Positions 58,121-64,000 of a DNA stretch of 64,000 nt are shown piece by piece. Position 1 is the first letter of the stretch, and each line of letters begins with the position of its first letter. Both the position numbers and the translations under genes were made by a program. The notes under the pieces are model-generated. The model searched no databases and had not been told where the DNA came from. It worked only from the letters and a program-made list of their open reading frames with translations. Source of the DNA: an uncultured Pseudomonadota bacterium (GTDB lineage Bacteria > Pseudomonadota > Gammaproteobacteria > Methylococcales > Methylomonadaceae); NCBI GenBank assembly GCA_903848935.1, contig CAINHO010000026.1:102752-166751 (forward strand), read 5' to 3'.

Positions 58121-58152
58121 CCCACGATTCATAAGATTCTGTGGGTTTTTTA
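58121..58152 (+). terminator. Terminator after argJ
   Basis: CCCAC and GTGGG arms, extended inward by GATTC/GATTC-type pairing with mismatches, followed by TTTTTT. It isolates argJ from the cytochrome locus. Confidence 0.7.
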
Positions 58153-58174
58153 TTGTTAGATTTTTAGTTAATAG

Positions 58175-58226
58175 CAACCATCTAGCATCTACTGGTTGAA
58201 AACAACCTATTAAAATCAAATGGTTG
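58175..58226. promoter_or_regulatory. Tandem 24-bp inverted repeats, probable operator of the cytochrome locus
   Basis: CAACC-N14-GGTTG occurs twice, at 58175-58198 and 58203-58226, with a 28-bp repeat distance between copies. Between them GGTTG-AAAA-CAACC forms a further dyad. The layout ends about 24 bases before an extended -10 element, the position expected for an activator bound as two dimers. The regulator is unknown. Confidence 0.6.
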
Positions 58227-58249
58227 TCATCAAAAATTCAGGTGTAGTG

Positions 58250-58258
58250 TGATACTAT
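58250..58258 (+). promoter_or_regulatory. Extended -10 promoter element
   Basis: TGATACTAT combines the TGN extension with a near-consensus -10 hexamer (TACTAT). No good -35 lies 17 bases upstream, which fits a promoter that needs the upstream operator. The leader would be about 70 bases. Confidence 0.45.
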
Positions 58259-58336
58259 GTCATATCGTCGCAAAATCGTTTTTTTAGCGACGATGGTAAA
58301 AAATTTAAATTAAACATTAACCGAAGGGTGAATACG

Positions 58337-58639
58337 ATGAAAAAATTATTGTTGTTACTTCTTGTTTCTAGCAGTTGTTTTGCCGCAGAACCTGCTGCGG
58401 AACGTCAAACCGAAATCCGCGCTTTATTGCAAAATAGTTGCAGCGGCTGTCATGGTGCAGGATTACAAGGTGCAATGGGACCTTCACTTAAACCCGAAGC
58501 ATTAGCAGGCAAAGCCGATGATTTATTGATTACAACAATTACCAACGGTCGAAAAGGAACAGCGATGGCATCGTGGAAATCAACGTTTGAACCCGATGAA
58601 ATTAAATGGCTCGTCGGTGTGTTAAAAAGTGGTAAATAA
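58337..58639 (+). CDS. Periplasmic cytochrome c, c55X/NirC-like
   Basis: 100 residues from ATG 58337 (a GTG at 58328 is possible). Signal peptide to FAA, then one heme site CSGCH (Cys35, Cys38, His39) and the family segment GAMGPSLKPEALAGK, with the sixth ligand probably Met77 in GTAMASWKS. This resembles cytochrome c55X, known beside cd1 nitrite reductase, but no nir genes are here. It is a small soluble electron carrier. The next gene encodes an outer-membrane cytochrome-porin, so the likely job is to carry electrons from it across the periplasm. Confidence 0.85.
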   Translation: MKKLLLLLLVSSSCFAAEPAAERQTEIRALLQNSCSGCHGAGLQGAMGPSLKPEALAGKADDLLITTITNGRKGTAMASWKSTFEPDEIKWLVGVLKSGK

Positions 58640-58719
58640 ATAAAGTGGGATGGATGCCGATAACCTCGGTGTCCATTCAACAATTTTTTATACCCAAATT
58701 TACAAATAAAGGAGCAGTC

Positions 58720-60075
58720 ATGCTAAAAATAAAAAAAATTTCTGTTGCTGTTTCACTTTTCACAGTGACTTCGGCGACGTTATTCACCAGTTTTGAAGCG
58801 AATGCGTTACCAAGTTTTACGCGCCAAACCGGTGCGGCGTGTACACAATGTCACACGCAATCTTTCGGCCCAAACTTAACACCGTTTGGTCGAGATTTTA
58901 AATTGGGTGGTTACACGATGGGTGGCGGTAAAGCCTCTAACATTCCTGCGGTCAGCGCAGTCGTTTCCGGTTCATTCACAAATACTAAAGGTAACATCCA
59001 AGACCCTACAACAGGTAAAGGTGGTTACAACACAAACAACAATTTCTCGTTCGACAGCGTTGATGCGTTTTATGCTGGAAAGATTTATGGCAAAGTCGGT
59101 GCGTTTGCTCAAGTCGCTTATGACGGTGTGGCAAATACGGTTCAAATGGATAATACCGATATTCGTTTTGCCGACAATATGGATATTATGGACACACCGG
59201 TTACTTACGGGATTTCAGTCAACAATACACCAACTGTTCAAGATTTATGGAACACCACCGCATGGAGTTTTCCGTATAACGGTAGCGCGTTACAGCCTGG
59301 CGCAGGAACAAGTGCATTAGTTGATGGTGGGCTTGCAGCCCAAGTAGGCGGCGCGACGGCTTACACTATGATTAACAACATTCTGTATTTGGAAGCGGGC
59401 GGTTACACGAGTTTAGCAAACGGGATTCAAAAAGGCATTGGCATTCCAACAGATGCAAGAATGGAAGTTGACGGCGCAGCACCTTACTGGCGTGCAGCAT
59501 TGCAAAAAGATTGGAAAGGTCACTTTTTCGCGGTTGGACATTACGGCATGATGGCAAATGTGTTTCAAGGTCGTGACCACAGCACCGGAGCGAGCGATCG
59601 TTTTACCGATATTGCCTTTGATGCGACGTATCAATACATGGCAAATCCCAAACACATTTTTGAGGTTAAATCGACTTACATTTATGAAGATCAAAAATTG
59701 TCGGCATGGAATATCAACAACGGTTTGAATCGAAATGCGAAATCGTATTTGAATACTTTTAAATTCAACACGTCTTACACCTTTGACCAAACTTATGGCG
59801 TGACCTTCGCGTACAACAATGTGAAAGGTTCAAATGTGTCAACATTGAATACCGCTGACGATGGAACGACTTATTACAGTTATGGTAAACCAAACAGCGA
59901 TTATTACACCGCTGAATTGGTTTATATTCCCTTTGGCAAAAGTGGTTCAACTCTTGCGCCGTGGTTGAATTTGCGGACGAGTTTGCAATACATCGGTTTT
60001 GCAAAAGTGAATGGTTCGACGCAACAAGTTTCAGATAACAATACATTTATGATTAACGGAATGTTGGCGTTCTAA
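58720..60075 (+). CDS. Cyc2-like fused monoheme cytochrome-porin
   Basis: 451 residues from ATG 58720 with a strong SD AAAGGAG; an in-frame start at 58645 is rejected. The signal peptide ends near ANA. Directly after it comes LPSFTRQTGAACTQCH (Cys41, Cys44, His45) and then LTPFGRDFKLGGYTM, the N-terminal heme plug pattern of Cyc2-type fused cytochrome-porins. The remaining about 390 residues have amphipathic beta-strand character and end in a terminal Phe, as expected for a 16-strand barrel. Known Cyc2 proteins take electrons from Fe(II) outside the cell; relatives may use other donors. A terminator follows. Whether it oxidises iron is inferred from family and from the iron genes downstream. 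Confidence 0.82.
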   Translation: MLKIKKISVAVSLFTVTSATLFTSFEANALPSFTRQTGAACTQCHTQSFGPNLTPFGRDFKLGGYTMGGGKASNIPAVSAVVSGSFTNTKGNIQDPTTGKGGYNTNNNFSFDSVDAFYAGKIYGKVGAFAQVAYDGVANTVQMDNTDIRFADNMDIMDTPVTYGISVNNTPTVQDLWNTTAWSFPYNGSALQPGAGTSALVDGGLAAQVGGATAYTMINNILYLEAGGYTSLANGIQKGIGIPTDARMEVDGAAPYWRAALQKDWKGHFFAVGHYGMMANVFQGRDHSTGASDRFTDIAFDATYQYMANPKHIFEVKSTYIYEDQKLSAWNINNGLNRNAKSYLNTFKFNTSYTFDQTYGVTFAYNNVKGSNVSTLNTADDGTTYYSYGKPNSDYYTAELVYIPFGKSGSTLAPWLNLRTSLQYIGFAKVNGSTQQVSDNNTFMINGMLAF

Positions 60076-60098
60076 TTTCGACCGACGTTTATTTTTTG

Positions 60099-60137
60099 AA
60101 GGCGTTCAAAAGCAGATTTTGAACGCCTTTCTTTTTT
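60099..60137 (+). terminator. Terminator between the cytochrome-porin and the membrane cytochrome
   Basis: A perfect 13-bp stem AAGGCGTTCAAAA with a five-base loop, then TCTTTTTT running straight into the SD AGGAG of the next gene. The closeness of terminator and SD means readthrough and translation of the next gene could be coupled, or that gene is made only at a low level. Confidence 0.85.
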
Positions 60138-60151
60138 AGGAGTTTATTTTT

Positions 60152-60883
60152 ATGGCTGACAGTACTTACACCCGATTCAAAGATATTTCGATTAGTGAAC
60201 GAATTTTGAACACGGTTTTTTTGCTGACGATTGGCTTAGGATATTTAGCCGCATTGGCGAATATGTATTACACACATCAAGGTTTAGACGGCAAAGCGGG
60301 ATTGACGGTTGAAGATGTCGTGATTAGTTATTATGGTTCGACCACGCAAACTCGTTTGGGAACGGCGGTGAAAGGCATCATGGCACCTAACCTCAAAATC
60401 AAAAGTGACCAAGATGTGATTTTACGATGGATTCATAATGGTGCGACTGAAACGGGTTATAACGAAGACATTGCGCCGATTTTGAATCGTGATTGTGTCA
60501 TGTGTCACACGCCGAGCATCAATCCATCGTTGCCGAATTTAACTAATTACGAAGGCGTTTCAGAAGTTGCTAAACCAGGTGGTGCGACCATTCCAACGTT
60601 GGTTCGTGTGTCGCATATTCATTTATTTGGGATTGCGTTCATTTTGTTTTTTATTGGCAAAATTTTCTTGTTATGTGAAATCAATGTCTATGTAAAACGG
60701 GTGGCGATGGTGGTGCCTTTTGCGGCGATGTTGCTTGATGTCGTTTCGTGGTTCATTACCAAATCGATTCCAGACTTCGCTTATGTTGTGATTGCGAGTG
60801 GCGCGTTAATGGGGATTTCGATGGGAATGCAGATTTTATTGAGCATTTACCAAATGTGGTTTTTCTCTGAAAAAGAGTCGTAA
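60152..60883 (+). CDS. Inner-membrane monoheme cytochrome c protein
   Basis: 243 residues. TM helix about 20-40, a periplasmic domain with one heme site CVMCH (Cys115, Cys118, His119) after a segment like that of small cytochromes (WIHNGATETGYNEDIAPILNRD), then three TM helices (about 151-174, 181-200, 208-236), the first containing HIHLFG. Such a membrane-bound cytochrome could pass electrons between periplasmic carriers and the quinone pool or an oxidase. Relatives exist in other chemolithotrophs but no gene name is established to my knowledge. It lies between the cytochrome-porin and the multicopper oxidase. Confidence 0.75.
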   Translation: MADSTYTRFKDISISERILNTVFLLTIGLGYLAALANMYYTHQGLDGKAGLTVEDVVISYYGSTTQTRLGTAVKGIMAPNLKIKSDQDVILRWIHNGATETGYNEDIAPILNRDCVMCHTPSINPSLPNLTNYEGVSEVAKPGGATIPTLVRVSHIHLFGIAFILFFIGKIFLLCEINVYVKRVAMVVPFAAMLLDVVSWFITKSIPDFAYVVIASGALMGISMGMQILLSIYQMWFFSEKES

Positions 60884-60916
60884 TTTTTATTGATTGACAC
60901 AATATAACGCACAAAC

Positions 60917-60935
60917 GATAATCATTCTTATTCGA
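60917..60935 (+). promoter_or_regulatory. Fur-box-like site before the multicopper oxidase
   Basis: GATAATCATTCTTATTCGA begins with the exact GATAAT-NATT core and matches the 19-bp Fur consensus at 12 positions; the form GATAATCATTCTNATTCG is common in natural Fur sites. It is 20 bases upstream of the start codon, so iron-dependent control of the oxidase, bfd and bfr genes is plausible. Confidence 0.5.
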
Positions 60936-60954
60936 ATGAAAAGAGATGATTATC

Positions 60955-62937
60955 ATGAAAACACCATTTTTATTTGCGGTTATTACACTGAGTTTTAGTT
61001 TTTCTGTTGTTGCTAATGGCAAAGAGCTTCTTGACCCTCCAGTTTTTGTTAGTAGCAACAACGTGTTGGATTTACTGATGATTGCAAAACCAGTGATTGT
61101 TGATACATTACCTGGAGTTACAGGTTGGGCGTATGAAATTTGCAAACGCCAATATGCAAATAAAGATGGTGTATCTTGTCAAACAGGCAAAACGAATACC
61201 AACCCTTACGGCGGAGCGCGGTTACAACTCAATGCTGGCGATACGCTGAAAATTCACCTCGTTAATAAATTACCGCAAATCCCTGAATCAAAGCATAAAG
61301 ACGATCCGACAGAAGGGTTTTTATTGCAAAATCCAACCAACATTCATACACATGGAATGCTTGTATCGCCACGGTATCCCACAGACAAAAACCCAACTTA
61401 CGGTGATAACGTATTTGTTTTAACATTCAATTCGAGCAATGGAATTCCTGATATGTCTTCCACCACCCATTCTCATGGCGATATGAAAATGGATGCAACT
61501 GACTATCAAATCACCTTGTCACGTCATCATCCCTCTGGCTTGTACTGGTTTCATCCTCACGCACATGGCATTTCTTTGAATCAGCTTTCGGCTGGATTAT
61601 CTGGAATTATCACGGTAGGAAAAGTGACCGATTATGTTCCCACTCTCCCAAGCAATGTAAATGAGCGTCATCTAATTCTCAAAGATGGTCAAGTGAATGC
61701 TGATGGCAGTTTACACGATCAGGAAGATCCCAATTTTTGTGATGATTCTACGTCTACTACGGCAACGGGAGCGTGTAATCATGTCAGCGGTGGAAAGTGG
61801 TATTTCACAATAAATGGTCAACTCAATCCAAGTATCAATGTTAAATCTTCAGGCGGTGAACTTTGGCGTATTACCAATGCTTCGGGAAGTGTGACTTACG
61901 ATCTCCAATTGAATAAGAAGACCGACGGTAATGCGGCAAACATGATGATGCAATTGGTATCAGTTGACGGCGTTAGTACAACACCTACTAAGGGAATTTC
62001 TCAAGGTAATCTTAATCAAATTGGTGGGGCTAAATTTGAATCAGTTGAATGTCCTAACGTGAAATTCAATGACCCACAAGCGATTTGCGTGAGCAAATTA
62101 CACATGATGCCAGGTACTCGTGCAGAAGTTTGGGTCATCAATCGTGATGTTAATGGCAAAATAATCAGTGGAAATGGCAATCAAGCCACACTTCAAACAG
62201 CGGGCTATTCAACTGGCGAATCGGGAGATACATGGCCTGCTGTAGATTTAGCGCAAGTTACTTTTTCGAGTATAAAAAACGGTAATACTCAGCCTCTTCT
62301 AAATGTTGATGACAGCAAACATGATGCAGTGGGCTTGAATTTTAACGCCATCGCTCATGATCTTGCTGTGGCTAATGCAGCGTTTAGTCCCGACTCAAGT
62401 TGTACACCTTTACCAAATGGTTGGAAACGACGTATTTTCTTCGGTATTCCCTCTAATGCGGATTTTGGTTTAGGTTTTGAACTGGTAGACGAAAAGGGAC
62501 AGCCTGTGGCGGGTTCTTTTCAGGATGTAGCCGCGTTCCCAGATGCAAAAAAATCTATTTGCTTGCCATTATCCACAGGGAATACGCCTGTTAATGAGCA
62601 TTGGGAGCTGATCAATTTGGCAACTGAAGATCATAACTTTCATATTCATCAAACTAAATTTCGAGTATTAACAACATCGGAACTCAATGGCGAGCCGCCT
62701 GTTAATGGCATTCTTCAAGACAGCGTACCCTTGCTAACGGGTGAAAGTGGTTGTGATGGGACGGTAAGTGCTTGGCGAACAAACGTTTGTAGAACTTTGC
62801 CTGTTGACGTGGAAATCCCTTTTGCTATCGCTGGCGATTTTGTTTATCACTGCCATATTTTGGAGCATGAAGACGGTGGCATGATGGCAACTATTCATAT
62901 TGGCAGTTCAAGTAAATTAGCGATATTGTCTAAATAA
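60955..62937 (+). CDS. Multicopper oxidase
   Basis: 660 residues from ATG 60955 (SD AAGAGA; ATG 60946 is an alternative). A signal peptide ends near VVA. All four copper motifs are present in order: IHTHGM, WFHPHAHG, HNFHIHQTKF and YHCHILEHEDGGMM, the last with the type 1 Met. A His- and Met-rich stretch THSHGDMKMD (near residue 170) resembles metal-binding inserts of CueO/PcoA-type oxidases. It oxidises a substrate, possibly Fe(II), Cu(I) or Mn(II), with reduction of O2 to water. It sits behind a Fur-like box and before bfd and bfr, which favours iron. Confidence 0.9.
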   Translation: MKTPFLFAVITLSFSFSVVANGKELLDPPVFVSSNNVLDLLMIAKPVIVDTLPGVTGWAYEICKRQYANKDGVSCQTGKTNTNPYGGARLQLNAGDTLKIHLVNKLPQIPESKHKDDPTEGFLLQNPTNIHTHGMLVSPRYPTDKNPTYGDNVFVLTFNSSNGIPDMSSTTHSHGDMKMDATDYQITLSRHHPSGLYWFHPHAHGISLNQLSAGLSGIITVGKVTDYVPTLPSNVNERHLILKDGQVNADGSLHDQEDPNFCDDSTSTTATGACNHVSGGKWYFTINGQLNPSINVKSSGGELWRITNASGSVTYDLQLNKKTDGNAANMMMQLVSVDGVSTTPTKGISQGNLNQIGGAKFESVECPNVKFNDPQAICVSKLHMMPGTRAEVWVINRDVNGKIISGNGNQATLQTAGYSTGESGDTWPAVDLAQVTFSSIKNGNTQPLLNVDDSKHDAVGLNFNAIAHDLAVANAAFSPDSSCTPLPNGWKRRIFFGIPSNADFGLGFELVDEKGQPVAGSFQDVAAFPDAKKSICLPLSTGNTPVNEHWELINLATEDHNFHIHQTKFRVLTTSELNGEPPVNGILQDSVPLLTGESGCDGTVSAWRTNVCRTLPVDVEIPFAIAGDFVYHCHILEHEDGGMMATIHIGSSSKLAILSK

Positions 62938-62994
62938 CCGCCTGATTTTTAATACTAAACCCTAATTTTAAAATTTGATAACCGAGAAATAACC

Positions 62995-63186
62995 ATGTAT
63001 ATATGCGTTTGCAAAGCTGTTACCGATAAACAACTCGTCAGTGCTATTGAAAGTGGTGTCTGTACTCGTCGAGAATTAACACATTGTTTAGGAATCGGTA
63101 AAGAGTGTGGTAAATGTAACAAAGACGTAAAAACTTTGTTAAAACAATACGGCGGACAAAACGAAAATTATCAGCTTGCCGCTTAA
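62995..63186 (+). CDS. bfd: Bacterioferritin-associated ferredoxin
   Basis: 63 residues. [2Fe-2S] ligands Cys4 and Cys6 (MYICVC) and Cys38 and Cys41 (ECGKC), in the Bfd arrangement. It donates electrons to the heme of bacterioferritin to release stored iron. It lies 15 bases before bfr and 57 after the multicopper oxidase gene. Confidence 0.95.
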   Translation: MYICVCKAVTDKQLVSAIESGVCTRRELTHCLGIGKECGKCNKDVKTLLKQYGGQNENYQLAA

Positions 63187-63201
63187 CTTTGAGGATAGAA
63201 A

Positions 63202-63666
63202 ATGAAAGGCGATACTAAAGTTATTGAGTTTCTCAATAGAGCATTAGAAAACGAATTGACTGCAATTAACCAATACTTTCTGCACGCACGAATGTATAAA
63301 AATTGGGGTTTGACCAAACTCAACGAGAAGGAATATCACGAATCCATCGACGAAATGAAACACGCTGATCAGTTGATTGAACGGATTTTGTTTTTGGAAG
63401 GGCTGCCGAATTTGCAAAACATCGGCAAAATTTTAATTGGTGAACACACCGAAGAGATGTTGCAGTGCGATTTGAAATTGGAAAATATCGCCGTGCCATT
63501 ATTGCGTGAAGCGATTGTGTATTGTGAAAGTGTTAAAGATTTTGTGTCGCGTGATGTGTTTTCACATATTTTAGAAAGCGAAGAAGAGCATATCGATTGG
63601 CTAGAAACGCAATTGGGATTACTTAAACAAATAGGCATTCAAAATTATTTACAGTCTCAAATGTAA
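63202..63666 (+). CDS. bfr: Bacterioferritin
   Basis: 154 residues (E. coli 158). Ferroxidase ligands Glu18 ([20 protein letters not shown]), Glu51 and His54, and the later Glu/His pair in SEEEHIDW. The inter-subunit heme ligand Met52 (IDEMKHAD) is present. It stores iron as a 24-mer with 12 hemes. SD TGAGGA is present. It ends at a strong terminator. Confidence 0.96.
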   Translation: MKGDTKVIEFLNRALENELTAINQYFLHARMYKNWGLTKLNEKEYHESIDEMKHADQLIERILFLEGLPNLQNIGKILIGEHTEEMLQCDLKLENIAVPLLREAIVYCESVKDFVSRDVFSHILESEEEHIDWLETQLGLLKQIGIQNYLQSQM

Positions 63667-63692
63667 TTCATTTTTAATTTTTCAAAATAAAA

Positions 63693-63727
63693 AACGCTCC
63701 GCCTGAAATGTAGGCGGGGCGTTTTTT
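63693..63727 (+). terminator. Terminator after bfr
   Basis: A 12-bp stem AACGCTCCGCCT with one G-U pair, a seven-base loop and six Ts. It ends the iron gene group. An A-tract on the left makes it usable in both directions. Confidence 0.88.
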
Positions 63728-63913
63728 ATTGAAAATAACCATCGACAAGTGTATTAAAACTGTGGATAGGGAAAACAAAATTATCCGGTTCTGTTGCAGT
63801 GATTTTGAAGAGAGATACCAGAATTTGATATTTGTCCAAACGTGTCATCGCCGCCATCAAAGGGTGAGTTTAAACAAACGACACAAAAGTCCCATAGAAT
63901 TTTAACGAATCCC

Positions 63914-64000
63914 TTATTTAATAATGGTTAGAGCCACTTTTGGACTTCCCAAATTTAAGACGTTTTCGAGGGTGATTTTTTGGGGGATAATAACCCGACC
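63914..64000 (-). CDS. Possible C-terminal end of a gene running off the window
   Basis: On the minus strand a frame is open from base 64000 to a TAA at 63914. It gives 28 residues (GRVIIPQKITLENVLNLG, then SPKVALTIIK), which read like the end of an outer-membrane lipoprotein or LolA-type beta-sheet protein. This is too short for a firm call. Between 63728 and 63913 no gene is supported. Confidence 0.25.
   Translation of the reverse strand, partial: GRVIIPQKITLENVLNLGSPKVALTIIK

Noticed and set aside
63726..63857. Minus-strand frame of 43 codons (MAAMTRLDKY...)
   Set aside because: No SD, it overlaps the bfr terminator, and no recognisable family; likely chance.

Overview
The window is AT-rich chromosomal DNA of a Gram-negative bacterium, almost certainly a gammaproteobacterium. 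The evidence is the gene order rpsB-tsf-pyrH-frr-uppS-cdsA-dxr-rseP, map next to glnD, a P-II/Amt/GlnD nitrogen circuit, MlaA, TusB/TusE-type proteins and many outer-membrane proteins. The MASE3 and DUF3369 signalling proteins, a HoxH hydrogenase subunit and a fused cytochrome-porin suggest an environmental, possibly filamentous sulfur- or iron-associated lineage (Thiotrichales/Beggiatoa-like or a methylotroph). The sequence alone does not settle the genus. No rRNA, tRNA, CRISPR array or intact insertion sequence was seen.

Layout. 1-10976: a signalling run on the plus strand with four hybrid histidine kinases (the first cut by the window edge), interleaved with a PhnD-like binding lipoprotein, a cytochrome c'-like lipoprotein and a DcaP-like porin. 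11001-13214: an SDR oxidoreductase and glnA on the minus strand. 13215-16979: a regulatory intergenic region with a double dyad and a terminated leader, then a Cache-type kinase and a diguanylate cyclase response regulator. 17024-21678: a nitrogen-acquisition block (porin, amtB, glnK, second amtB) behind a good sigma-54 promoter with an NtrC-like site. 21773-29365: ispH, hslR, a gdx/tusB/tusE cluster, a YcgR-like PilZ protein, sirB2, sucCD, an XRE regulator, a frameshifted RTX protein and a cupin.

29384-32659: macro-domain protein, hydrogenase protease, hoxH without its partner subunits, and dsbC. 32679-39981: the conserved translation/isoprenoid/lipid block on the minus strand. 40217-53545: map, a second XRE regulator, glnD, plsY, folB, folK, odhB, an alcohol dehydrogenase, alaC, hom and thrC. 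Hom and thrC are separated by a small accessory island holding a DUF4160/DUF2442 pair and mqsRA, with a 54-bp near-perfect direct repeat on both sides of the DUF pair. 53594-58068: yajD, rnt, mlaA, a His-rich membrane protein, mutM and argJ.

58121-63727: the most interesting locus. It holds a c55X-type cytochrome, a Cyc2-like monoheme cytochrome-porin, a membrane-bound monoheme cytochrome, a multicopper oxidase with a Fur-like box in front, bacterioferritin-associated ferredoxin and bacterioferritin. Together they read as a candidate outer-membrane iron (or other metal) oxidation, detoxification and storage module. The final 270 bases hold no confident gene.
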